From: Branchiostoma floridae
Lineage: Eukaryota; Chordata; Leptocardii; Amphioxiformes; Branchiostomatidae
Direction of reading: 5' to 3'
NCBI RefSeq assembly: GCF_000003815.2
Contig: NC_049995.1
Span: forward strand, 14,040,262 to 14,104,261
Length of the DNA stretch: 64,000 nucleotides
Below the pieces are notes generated by a model. The model was not told the origin of the DNA, ran no database searches, and saw only the letters and a program-made list of their open reading frames with translations. The translations under genes and the position numbers were made by a program. This document shows positions 1-10,438 of the stretch, piece by piece. How positions within the stretch are numbered: the first letter of the stretch is position 1; the number at the start of each line of letters is the position of its first letter.

Positions 1-150
1 CTTGATGAATCTTTACTAAAAATGTCCTTCTATGAAGACACATAGTATACATTGTACCTCTAATAAGTACACTGTACGCCTGTTGTCAGGATGGATGACC
101 TAAAAAGTTTGCCCATGTGAAGGGTCAAAGGTGAAAGGTTATGCCCTTAC

Positions 151-1548
151 CGACAGAAAGTTGCTGTGATCCGGGGTGACGCACAGCCCGCGAACAAACC
201 CAGAGTGCGCCTGGATCGTTCTTCTGCAGTCTCGACTGGCCAGATTCCAGATCTTGATCTGAAGATGGGAGGCAATCAAAACTTTTATATTGATGTTTAT
301 GGAGAAAAAGTGTCTTTCGTATATCTTTATTCAGGTTGAACGAAACAATACACTGTGGACACTAGGGAGCAAGGCTGGTATTGTGGCCACAGACATATAA
401 ATATACAATACAAAATGAACATACATTTGAATAAAAAAGGGGCCGTGCAGCCACACATACATGTAGTATGTTGTAAATTGTACCAAAGAATTCACACTAG
501 TTTTAAGATGTTCTGACTGCAAACGTGTACAAGTTTGCAAAGCTTGTGTCTGACTTTCTCTTGATTCTCAACTTAAGAAAAAGAGTGATATGATTTGGGA
601 CACTGATCCCTATGAGTATGAAGAAAATTTTAAAATCTAAATCATTCTATTTCTTTATTCATCCCAAAATGGCTGGGTGGTCCTTACAACTATTATCATG
701 TAAGTCTACTTTGACAGCTTGATTACTTTTGAATTGTAACACCTCCACCTAAAAAAATCTTTTCTTCTAAAAAATAATTTCTAACTATTGACTGCAACCC
801 CACATATTTTCAACACTTTTGAATGGTTTAAGTAAATACTCATCTAACCTCCCCATCACATGCCCCAGTCAGCAGTGTTGACAGCGACCCCGGGTGTTTC
901 GCCATGCAGTTCACTCCATCACGATGTCCGTCCAGAGCACCGACGAACGGTTTGGCGAAGACCCGCTCCAGTTTGGTGGCGTTGAGCGCTCGTGTGTATT
1001 CCCGCGCCGCCTCGAAGGGATGGAGGGACGGGTCATAGTTCCTGGGTACTGTGGGGGAAAAGTCATTCATTTATTCCTGATCAAGTAACGTTACTTTGTT
1101 GGGTTGTTCAACTTTTTGAGAAAAACACCCCAGTACACAGGTACTGAAATTATTGGACTTTTGATGTATTGTTGAGCGAAAAATACATCATCCCTCTCCT
1201 GTCAAAATCTCTCTATATATAATACTTTACTTAGTTCCAAAGCAAGACTTTGATGAAAAAATAATTGTTTGCAACAGCATAGTTTTTATTTTCTGCATTT
1301 ATTTCTGCAGTGGTTGGCTCATTCTTCAAAAATCATTGACCGCTTGATCTATTTAAATACGTTATACTGGCCAGAAACGTTGGTCCATGATTTGAAGACT
1401 TTGAAGTAAACTTAAACCAGTCAGCATGCACATGCACGAACAGCTGTACAAAGGGGGAGGGGGGCGATAGGTACTCACATCTCTGGATGTCCCGCTTGGT
1501 TTCCCGCCCGTAGTCGTCCGGGTTCCGACTCAACATCTTGATCTTCAT
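151..1548 (-). CDS. DCAF13: DCAF13 (WDSOF1) N-terminal exons, partial
   Basis: Three coding exons on the minus strand: 1548-1479, 1048-849 and 258-151. They join in phase (1, then 0) and the rest lies beyond the left edge. The start is the methionine of MKIKMLSRNPDDY, because the family begins MKVKMLSRNPDNY; an in-frame ATG further upstream is ignored. Exon 2 holds the conserved RALNATKLERVFAKPF and LDGHRDGVNC. Exon 3 (IKIWNL...RRTIQAH) is the first WD40 blade. DCAF13 is a nucleolar WD40 protein, known as a CUL4-DDB1 substrate receptor and as the Sof1 homologue of the small-subunit processome in 18S rRNA maturation. The 1548-1479/1048 junction gives leucine where vertebrates have valine. It shares an upstream region with VPS26, which is transcribed the other way. 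Confidence 0.93.
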
Positions 1549-1967
1549 CCTTAAGGAGTTTTTTGTCTTATCTGATCTCAATTAAGTCGTTTGCTTCGAC
1601 CTAAAAGTTAAAATCTGTGCTAAGCTTTTCTTCTGTCCATTTGGTGGGCACGCTTTGGGGGCCTCGTTAGCAACTTTAAAAAGTAGGCTGTCTACTGGAA
1701 TTATTGTACTGCCTGATTAATTTCCAACAACGTTTTAGAAACCTACAAATTAAAGTGTAAATTCCATATTTTGAAAGATTCCATACAAACTGAAGGCTCT
1801 AATAAGTTTTTGAGAGTTTTATTTTAGCGAACGTATAACTTTTTCAGGCGCAAAATATATTCATTTTGGTGACCTGTTAGGTCCTCACGATCTTGTGACG
1901 GGGGAGGAAAACCAGAAAAAGTGTCGTCTAAAATTCGACATAAATGAGCCATTTTTGACCGTAAAAC
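1549..1967. promoter_or_regulatory. Shared upstream region of DCAF13 and VPS26
   Basis: The 419 bases between the two start codons must contain both 5' UTRs and promoters, since the genes diverge. No TATA box at a convincing position was seen. The bidirectional role is inferred from gene arrangement only. Confidence 0.5.
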
Positions 1968-4900
1968 ATGAGTTTCTTCGGGTTTGGGACGACAGCAGAC
2001 ATCGACGTTGTCTTGGATGGATCCCAGACACGGAAATACGTAGAACATAAGACAGAAGACGGGCGGAAAGAGAAATATCCGCTGTACTATGACGGGGAGA
2101 CTGTGGCCGGGAAGGTAGGTGGGGTGTGGGGAGGGGGGCGGTTAGGGTACCGTTTTCTGAGAAATCCTGTCCCTGTACGCACACAGAATGAATTAAACAA
2201 TCAGTAGTGATTAAAAGCGTAACATAGATTGTGTAGATGTATCCAGTTTGCCTTTTCACCTTCTCATATTCATATTGACAAATATGACATTTTTGCATAG
2301 ACGATGTAACTCCAGAAAGGAAAAAAAATCTAACACCGACACTCTCATTCTTCGGACAGCTGACGGTACAATACAATGTCAAACTCTTAAACTTGTCTGA
2401 TGTTAGGGACCCACCATTATTTAATGTTACTAGTGTTCTAGACTCGAGAAGAAGCTATGTTTTTCATGTACATCATGCAGAACTCAACATTAGCATTCCA
2501 CAAAACCCTCTTCCAAAAGGCACATAAAACGGGGGTCCTGTGCTCGAGGAGGTGCCTCGACCACGTTAATCAGCCTCATTACGCACACTTTGGGTACCTA
2601 ATGGCTGTGAATACACCAGATATTATTATTATTAACCACTATCGAATTAATATTATCTCCTACAGGTCAGTGTGAGTCTGAGCAAGGCAGGGTCCAAGCT
2701 GGAACACCAGGGCATCAAGATAGAGTTCATAGGTCAGATCGAGCTGTACTACGACAGGGGCAACCACCATGAGTTCATCTCATTGGTCAAAGGTAAGAGT
2801 CAGAGGTCAGATCAACTGTGAGGCAGTGACCGCTTCACTGCAAACTTAAAACAACTGCAAAAAATCATATAATGGATGACAGTAGCGCACCTAGTCCCAA
2901 CCCAAACCCTATATTTTCTCCTTTTTTTTTTTCTTTTTTTTCTTTTTTAAAACTTTTCCGTGTCCGCCACGGCACTTTATTTTATTTACTCAGCACTGTA
3001 CAGGGAGCACAGGGACATAAACGTGTTGTGTACATCATCGAGTAGCAATTGTCTCGGGTTATCTTTCCATCGTATCCAAGAAATATGAATTGAAAACTTG
3101 GCAATAGTCAACAATGTAATGTTACATTTGTTATGTTCCAACAGTACATTTTTAACAGATTGATTGTCTTCAGTATTATTTAATCTACCCCAAAATTTCC
3201 TTAGTCTATTACATTCTAAAAACATGTGTTCAATCATAGTTTTCCAGCTTATTACAGATATCACAAAAAGGACTGTATACATTTCCAGACGTATCTCTTA
3301 TTTTCCACTTGTTTAGGAGGTATCTGCAAGGAAGTATTTTATGGAGCAATTTGAAATTAAATTCGCGGAGCTTGTTGTATCTGATATAACATGTCTGGGA
3401 CTCTATTTTCTCCTTACTACGAAACCAAAAAACTGCAAAGTTCAGGCATTTACAGTACTGTAAACGCAGAAATGTTCACGGTGGTTCTATGTTCGTGGTT
3501 TTCGCAAGGCAGTCTAACCGCAAACTTAAAACCACCGCGAACATTTTTCCATTACAGTATGTGACTACAGTTTATGGTGCTACGGCAAACTTAAAACCAC
3601 CGTAAACACTCACGCTAACGCGAAAGTAAATCCCTGCAAACTTAAATGCATTTACAGTCTATATATTTGCCTGTCAAGAATGTAAAACATATTTGACTTT
3701 GAGATTCATTTTGTCCCTCCTTATATTTTCCAGAGTTGGCACGGCCTGGCGTACTGACCCAGTCCACGTCCTTCGACTTCGAATTCATCAACGTGGAGAA
3801 ACCTTACGAGTCGTACACTGGAGCCAATGTCAAACTCAGGTAAATAACAACAATCAACAAGTAAACAAACCTTACGAGTCGTACACTGGAGCCAATGTCA
3901 AACTCAGGTAAACAAACCATAAGAGTTGTGCACTGGAGGCAGCATAAAAAAAAAAAACTCATACGTGTAATCATATAAACAAACTATGGTATAGACAACA
4001 CGAAATGTTTCCATGTGTCAAAACTTTAAAAATAGAAATACAAAAGTTGCTTGTGAACAGATTTGTATCATGCAATGTGATTTTGTGGAAATGTTATTGG
4101 TCACTAGTCTGTGTAACACAAACTCTGCTGTGTGGGGCTGTAACTGGCCCCTCTCCACCGGTGGATGTTGGGCGGGCTGCTAAGCGAGATTAAATCAGGC
4201 TAATTGGTCACCAGTTGAGTCATATTTCTGTGCAACAGTTTAGAAGATATTACAGGTAGCTTGAAATGAGTTTAATTTTAGAACAGGCTTTCACATCAAA
4301 CTTGTACGATGTGATATATGACATTACATTGTCATTTTTTGTTTGTCATTCAACAGATATTTCCTGCGCGTGACGATCGTGCGGCGGCTGACAGACATCA
4401 CCAAGGAGATGGACATCGTGGTTCACACCCTCTCCACCTACCCTGAGGTCAACAACAGCCTCAAGATGGAGGTCGGCATCGAGGACTGTCTGCACATCGA
4501 GTTCGAGTACAATAAACAGAAGTGAGTACCCCCGGTTTGATTAAGTGGTATGGTCCAAGTTGTATATATTTCATGGAGTGTTGGGTGATCCATTTTACTA
4601 GATAGGTAAGTTGTTCGCATCGAGGAGTACCAAAAACACAAGTGAGCACCCTCTGCTTTTTTGACTGAGTTTAAGGCATGGATTGAAACTTGCGTTAAGG
4701 CCAATGCAGTGTCAAAGTGTGATTAAGTATATATGCTGATGATGCTGACCGGTGAGAATGGCATCAATGTTTTTTTTTCCTGCACAGGCCTGTCAGAGTC
4801 AAAATCAAACACACAGAACCTACTTTTGTTGTGTATATGTCTCAGAAAAACTTGGTGACATTGTCTGCAAGAGTGTAAACACACAAATAAACATGTTTTC

Positions 4901-7900
4901 TGCAAAGATACCACCTGGCAAACACAATCGTGGAAAGTCGACTTCTTGCTTGTGAAAATCAAGATTAAACACAATGATTAAACATACATTTACATTGTGG
5001 ATGTGCATGCTAGCTACATGTATCGTCGTGTGAACACACCAATAACCCTGTTTTCTTGCATAGATACTGAAGGACGTTGTTGTAGGAAAAATTCTACATC
5101 TTGCCTGTGCGAATCAAGATTGAACACATAAAAACTAAAAATTTATAGTGCGAGAATGTGACAGAAAACCCTGCGTGAATGTGATGGTACAACTAGTATG
5201 AACACACCAATAACCCTAGGCCTGATTTCCTGACCATAGATACCATCTGAAGCACATTATTGTGGGGAAAATCAACTTCATGCTTGTGCGAATCAAAATC
5301 AATCATATAAATCATACATTTTTTACAGTGTGAACATTTGACACATGACCTGGTGTGTGTGAATGTGCCTGCTACCTATAGTATGAACACACCAATAACC
5401 CTCATTTTCCTGACCATAGATACCATCTGAAGGACGTTATTGTGGGGAAAATCTACTTCTTGCTTGTGCGAATCAAGATAAAACACATGGAACTTGCCAT
5501 CATCAAACGGGAGACCACAGGCACGGGTGGGTGGTTGTTGTGTCGTGATGCCCTGGACACCCCTCTTTTGCATAGTGGCACAGTCTGCAACCAATGCTCT
5601 CAAGAGTTTTAGTAGGACTGGTCCACTGAACGGAAGGGGTGGTCAGGTTTATGTTTTCTATGGCTGCCTACTGTTGTAACTTGATACATAGACTAGAGAC
5701 AAAACTTGTTCAGGTTGAATCTTTTACCCAAAACTTTCTTTTCTTGCAGACATACTATTTGGACAAAAATTACAAAGTCTTCATTATTACAGCAATGTTT
5801 GTGTATCAAGTTACAATCAGTCTAAAAGGCAGCCTACAACCGAGGTATCTTCTTGGATGACATCCTCAGTAGCCCGTAACTATAAGTTTTTGATCTTCAG
5901 AAAAATTTGCACTGAAATTTGCTTTCAAACAATAGCTAAGACTGTTGCAAGCTACTAAGTGATGTCATTCCGGGAACGACCTTGGTTTGACCTTGGTTAG
6001 AGGTGACCTTGAGGTTGTGTATATATTCCGCAGGTTCCACCTGAGAGACGTAGTTATAGGCAAGATCTACTTTCTGCTGGTCCGCATCAAGATCAGATTG
6101 ATGGAGATTAGCATTATAAAGAAAGAGACCGCAGGGACAGGTAGAGAGCTCCCCCTAGCATGCCTGCCGTGAAGTGCACCTAAAATGCAATGTTGTTAGC
6201 AGGGTTCTAGCCAGCATCCGTCCTTCCGTCCATTTAACGGAATTTTGCAGCTGGGGACGGACAAAAATTTTTCCTATTCCATACTGTGTGACGGACAAAA
6301 ATCGGCGTGTTAAGATAATTAAACAAATGAAATTTTGCAAAGATCACTCACTCACTCACTATCCATGGTTAGATTATACTGCTGCTGGGTTCCCTGACGC
6401 AGGGGTAGGCAGCAGTCGGCCAGTCTTCACACTCCGCTTCCATTTGGCTCTGTCCAGTGGGTCGACCCCTGTCAGACCGCACTCCTTCAAGTCCCTGCTG
6501 ACACAGTCCCTCCAGGTTTTCCTAGGTCTACCACGACCTCTGTTGCCAGATACTTTCTTTCCAGATCTTTTCTTTCTTTAAAGATCTCCAGAAATTCAGC
6601 ACAGATGCCATTGAACCAAGCTGAGTCTACTCTACTAGCAAAATCTGCCCCTCAAAATGCAGGAAATAGCATTTTAGTGGATTATAGATTTCAAAATTTT
6701 CCCAAATCCCCTACGACGGTCGCACTGAAGCCTCTGGGTCTTGACAGGATTTCCATTTAAAATCCAGGGGATGGAAAAAATTTCAGGCTGGCTGGAACAC
6801 TGGTTGTTAGCATGGCGGAAAGAAAATGGCCGCGGAGCATGCGAGATGGGATGGATTAGTGAAGCAATGCCTCCTAGCATGCGCGATGTGAACTGCAGGA
6901 GTTTGGCATGTACAGAGATTGAAGCGTCCTTGTGTGGGCACGATCCCTGCACTCCCCCTAGCATGGTTTATGAGAATTGCACATCATAGAGTGATAGACT
7001 CCATAGATCTAGTAGTTAGCAAAACCCATCAGAAAGTAGCCTTTCCATAACTATTTAAAGAAAAACGACAACAACGATCTGAAAGTATCTTTATTGTAAT
7101 GACAGTGTCATTTGACAGGTACAAATGTACCATTGAACATCTAACAAACTCAAGAATAAAATCGGTTATCCATCCAGCGTAGGAACAGTTTTACTAAAAG
7201 GCAAAGCAACAAACGAACGAAAGCAACAAGAACTCAGGTCATATGTTTAACATGAGTGCATTTTCTATTTATAACTTGCAACATGTATTCGAAACAAGTC
7301 AGTATGCCTCATTCCAATTTAACTGAAAAATAATCCAAAAACATTATCACAAAAACAGATATAAAATTTAACATGTACTCCAGGGTTCTCCCCAGAATTT
7401 TTTTAGTATAGTGGAGGGGCTGGCAAAAATAACCCTCACCAACGCGCTGCGCTTTCATGAAACTGGGTTCATTTGCAATGACAGAGGGTGTCAAATACTA
7501 CAAGTATAATATATTGTTGTGATTCCTTTGTTGTGAAGTGGCAAAACGACTATTGTTTTGATCATCGCCCATTCACAAGTTTTTGCAGACAATGCTGACT
7601 GAAAAAGTGATGCCACTTGGCACAAAAATCTGTGAATTGTCATTAATTTTAGCAAAGCTAACAAAGAAAATAGGGAAGAAACACACTAAATTTGAAAAAT
7701 AGTATAGTGGAGCTGGCTGAGAGTATAGTGGAGGGCCTCCCTTATTCCACCCTCTAGGGAGAACCCTGATGTACTCTCTAATTTCCACCAGGTGCCACAA
7801 TACCTGACATGAAAAATAGAGGCCTTCTCAAGATTGTCTTGAACACCTAAGTACCAGAATTGTACCTACCTCAGAATTCCTGATGCCTTCTTTTGATACA

Positions 7901-10438
7901 TCCCTTTAAATTACCTGTGTATATTATGTTTGTCGGTATTATGGCATCCGGTGGAATCATGAGAATTGATGTTAACAGGCATAACTTTCACCAACATTTC
8001 ACATCAGGGCTTTAGCCAGCATCCTTTTTTCCGTCAATTGGCAGAAATTTGCTGCCTGTGACGGAAAAATTTTAAAACCAATCCGTCAACCTTGACGGAA
8101 AAAAATCCTTGGTGGAAGCTACAGGCGGCTTGTGGACGCCGTCCACGGCCGTAAAAGCCACAACTGTTTGTTTGCTATTGTTATGATTGTTGACAATGTG
8201 TGTCGGTGTCCTTTTGCATACAATAACCCCAATGGGGCATGAATATGCAATAAACTTCATTGTCATTGGCATTAAAAACTCGTTTTTCAAGGTCTCAGTT
8301 CAGTCTCTCTAACTCCTGGAAGTGTTTTCCCGACAATGGGCTGACGGAAACAAGAGCTTCTGAAAAAAGCTAGTCTTTCGCTTACTTATATTGTGTACGT
8401 AAAAATGTTTGGCATAGTTTGGTCAAGCGTGGGTGCCAAGTCTGCAACGTTGGCAGCTCTGGCACAGTTTGGTCAAGTGCTAGGTTATATAACTGTTTAG
8501 TAAGGTAGTCGTTCTCACAGAGTATATTTTACTTGAACTACATATAATAACACAACTGCATGAATGATGTTAACTTTATTCGGATTGTTTCGCTGTTAAG
8601 AACGGCTCTGTTACAGTACAACAGGGTTTTATGAAAGTGCACTGTAGTAATCAAATTTATCAGTAGATGTGTCCTGAATTTCTGCAAGAACAAACAAAGT
8701 ATTGTCACCATAAACAACATAAAATATTAACACATGGCATATACAGTAATGGAAATATTTTTTTTAATGGCAAGATCATGTGAAAGGTAGATATTTTAAA
8801 CTAAAACAGGTCCGTGATATGTTTAATGGAACGTTTCGTTTCTTTTAGTAACGCAATTATGCTTTTACTTGACGGAGTCGTGACGTCACGCGTCAGACTC
8901 ACTCCGTCGAGCTCGGTCAGAATCTTCCCTTTCGAAATTATAAATTAAATGTGGGTCATTCTATTTTCAACGCATCCGAGGGCTACTATTTTGCTGAAAG
9001 AAGTTTGTTACACGAAAATAGCCTGAAATTTCTTAGAGTAAGAAATTTCCGAATACGCCCCCCTCCCACACCATGTCAGATGCGGCGCACGCATCTTACA
9101 CAATTCTAGATTTTGTAGCGGTGATTTTCCATAAAACAAAGTAAATGACATGTCAAACTGTTCTCTGCAATGTCTGTTTTATTATAACCAAACAGCGAAC
9201 ATGTTAGTTTATAAATTGTATACAATCTTACGAAGAAATCCTCACCGTTCACATCCGTCTCTGCAAATTCCTGCTTATAAGCCATGCAGAAACCAAGCAG
9301 CACATTCATGGTAGGCCGATACGTATGTCATAACGTTACATGCCGTCGAATCTGCAGGGTAGAATATCTCGCTAGCACGATATGGCATGGACCGCAAACC
9401 AAGCAGCACATTCATGGTAGGCCGATACGTATGTCATAACGTTTAAATACCGTCGAATCTGCAGGGTAGAATATCTCGCTAGCACGGTATGGCATGGTCG
9501 ACCCGGACGGACGGACGGACAGACGGACGGACAGAAATCTAATATCGGTCTGATTGCCTTTCGCCGCGGAAGCGCGGCGAAAGACAAAAAATTTCGAGCT
9601 GACTAGAGCCCTGTTTCACATACTATAGACACTGAAAAAAAATGTTTACCCCTAGGCCCAAACATCTATAACGAGAACGAGACGGTGGCCAAGTACGAGA
9701 TCATGGATGGGGCGCCGGTTCGCGGGGAGTCGATCCCGATACGACTGTTCCTGGCGGGATACGACCTGACCCCGACGATGCGAGACATCAACAAGAAGTT
9801 CTCTGTGCGGTACTATCTGAACCTGGTTCTGGTGGATGAAGAGGAGAGAAGATACTTCAAACAACAGGTGCTGTTATCATTGTTGTTTTGTGTGTCATCA
9901 TGTGTTGTTTTGATCCAACATTAGAGTCAGTTCAGAAGTGTAGGCCAATGCTTCCAAATCTCCTCTCTGAGTTACTGTAGCTAGCTCAGCCACACGCTAC
10001 AACAGCTACCAGGAACGTGGCTTCAGGAATGTATAGTTAAAAGTCAGTTCATCATAATGCCAATCTTGTTTCTTCTTGGGTCTCACTACTCGTGCTAGTA
10101 GTACTCTCATACTTTTGGGCTTATAGGAGAACACCACATCTGATCACTCCTTTAGCATTAGATTTTGGTATATTTGTCTTAACCTTAACTGCTCCCCAGT
10201 GACCTCAATGACAAGTGTCCTGATGGCTAATTTGAGCATCTCTTGGATAAAGAGATGCTTAAATTCTACGAGAAAAGCTGGTGTCTTTTATGTAATAATT
10301 TTCAGGTAGTGCCACATTAAGTTAATGTGTTCCCCTCTGTCCCTACAGGAGATAGTGCTGTGGCGCAAGGCAGACAGAGTTCGCACTGGAGGTCAGGCGG
10401 ATGAGTCCACTGCCTGGGGGAGGGACTACCAGGCATAG
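1968..10438 (+). CDS. VPS26: VPS26 retromer subunit (VPS26B-like), complete
   Basis: Seven coding exons: 1968-2114, 2666-2792, 3734-3839, 4357-4521, one exon 5 (6034-6140 or its alternative 5420-5526), 9656-9867 and 10349-10438. All phases agree and the product is 317 residues; vertebrate VPS26A/B are about 327-336. VPS26 is an arrestin-fold protein that binds VPS35 in retromer and returns cargo from endosomes to the Golgi or plasma membrane. Diagnostic stretches are PYESYTGANVKLR, RLTDITKEMDI, VNNSLKMEVGIEDCLHIEFE, KYEIMDGAPVRGESIPIRLF and NKKFSVRYYLNLVLVDEEER. Exon 6 (GPNIYNENETVAKYE) is closer to vertebrate VPS26B than to VPS26A. The C-terminal tail is short and divergent. Introns are full of repeats, and exons 3 and 5 have duplicated copies beside them. 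Confidence 0.95.
2980..3400 (-). mobile_element. Degraded LINE reverse-transcriptase tail
   Basis: Lies in VPS26 intron 2. The minus strand encodes FKLLHKILPCRYLLNKWKI followed by SPFCDICNKLE and, after a frameshift, TIEHMFLECNRLRKFWGRL. This cysteine/histidine pattern followed by an RKFW-type stretch is typical of the end of the second open reading frame in non-LTR retrotransposons. It is broken and not expected to be active. Confidence 0.6.
3456..3658. mobile_element. MITE family A, copy 1
   Basis: Begins TACTGTAAACGCAGAAATG and ends AAATGCATTTACAGT, so the ends are near-perfect inverted repeats. The inside has palindromic CGCGAAC / GTTCGCG-type words. Other copies are at 21284-21495, 36679-36876 and 56411-56595. 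No coding capacity. Confidence 0.85.
3869..3941 (+). repeat. Duplicated 3' end and donor of VPS26 exon 3
   Basis: Bases 3869-3909 repeat the last part of exon 3 and its splice donor (original 3801-3841) with a 68-base offset and no visible mismatch. A third, decayed copy follows (3909-3941). Splicing at the second donor (3908) would put an in-frame TAA, the first codon after the true exon end, into the message. Confidence 0.9.
4790..5330 (+). repeat. Array of decayed VPS26 exon-5 copies
   Basis: Four degenerate exon-5 copies with flanking intron precede the intact exon at 5420. The full-length ones start after acceptor-like AG at 4908, 5064 and 5240 (spacings 156, 176, then 180 to the intact copy). 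A further 5'-truncated copy lies near 4793-4830. Each unit has a leader like AACACACCAATAACCCT. The copy at 5240 still reads YHLKHIIVGKINFMLVRIKI before it degenerates. The copies at 4908 and 5064 carry frameshifts, and none has a good donor. Confidence 0.85.
5420..5526 (+). CDS. VPS26: VPS26 alternative exon 5a
   Basis: A 107-base open exon with acceptor CCATAG and donor GTGGGT. Its length and phases (in 2, out 1) equal those of exon 5b at 6034-6140. It encodes YHLKDVIVGKIYFLLVRIKI followed by KHMELAIIKRETTGT; exon 5b encodes FHLRDVVIGKIYFLLVRIKI followed by RLMEISIIKKETAGT. Exon 5a is the closer match to vertebrate VPS26B. Including both exons would shift the frame by one base, so they can only be used as alternatives. 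Expression of either form cannot be judged from sequence. Confidence 0.8.
6034..6140 (+). CDS. VPS26: VPS26 alternative exon 5b
   Basis: Acceptor CCGCAG and donor GTAGAG. Same size and phase as exon 5a, but more diverged from vertebrate VPS26 (FHLRDVV, RLMEISI). All changes are conservative and the frame is open, which argues that selection has kept it. See the entry for exon 5a. Confidence 0.85.
6190..6330. repeat. Dispersed repeat, also near 7985-8115
   Basis: Both places share the phrase CTAGCCAGCATCC / TTAGCCAGCATCC, a CCGTC...GACGG hairpin-like core and a GACGGA(C)AAAAAT stretch. This is a non-coding interspersed repeat in VPS26 intron 5. Its class is unknown. Confidence 0.5.
6343..6560 (-). 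mobile_element. LINE C-terminal fragment
   Basis: The minus strand encodes GRGRPRKTWRDCVSRDLKEC followed by GLTGVDPLDRAKWKR and TGRLLPTPASGNPAA. This is the recognisable end of endonuclease/reverse-transcriptase proteins of non-LTR elements. It is an isolated 5'-truncated fragment inside VPS26 intron 5. Confidence 0.75.
9292..9585. repeat. 106-base tandem repeat, GACGGACG satellite and hairpin
   Basis: A unit starting ACCAAGCAGCACATTCATGG occurs at 9292 and again at 9398 with few differences. It is followed by a CGGACGGACGGACAGACGG run near 9508 and a strong hairpin (CTTTCGCCGCGG / GCGCGGCGAAAG) near 9560. No coding potential. It lies just upstream of VPS26 exon 6. Confidence 0.7.

Noticed and set aside
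6674-6989. Open frames on both strands after the LINE tail
   Set aside because: No homology, no splice context and low-complexity intron sequence; treated as chance.
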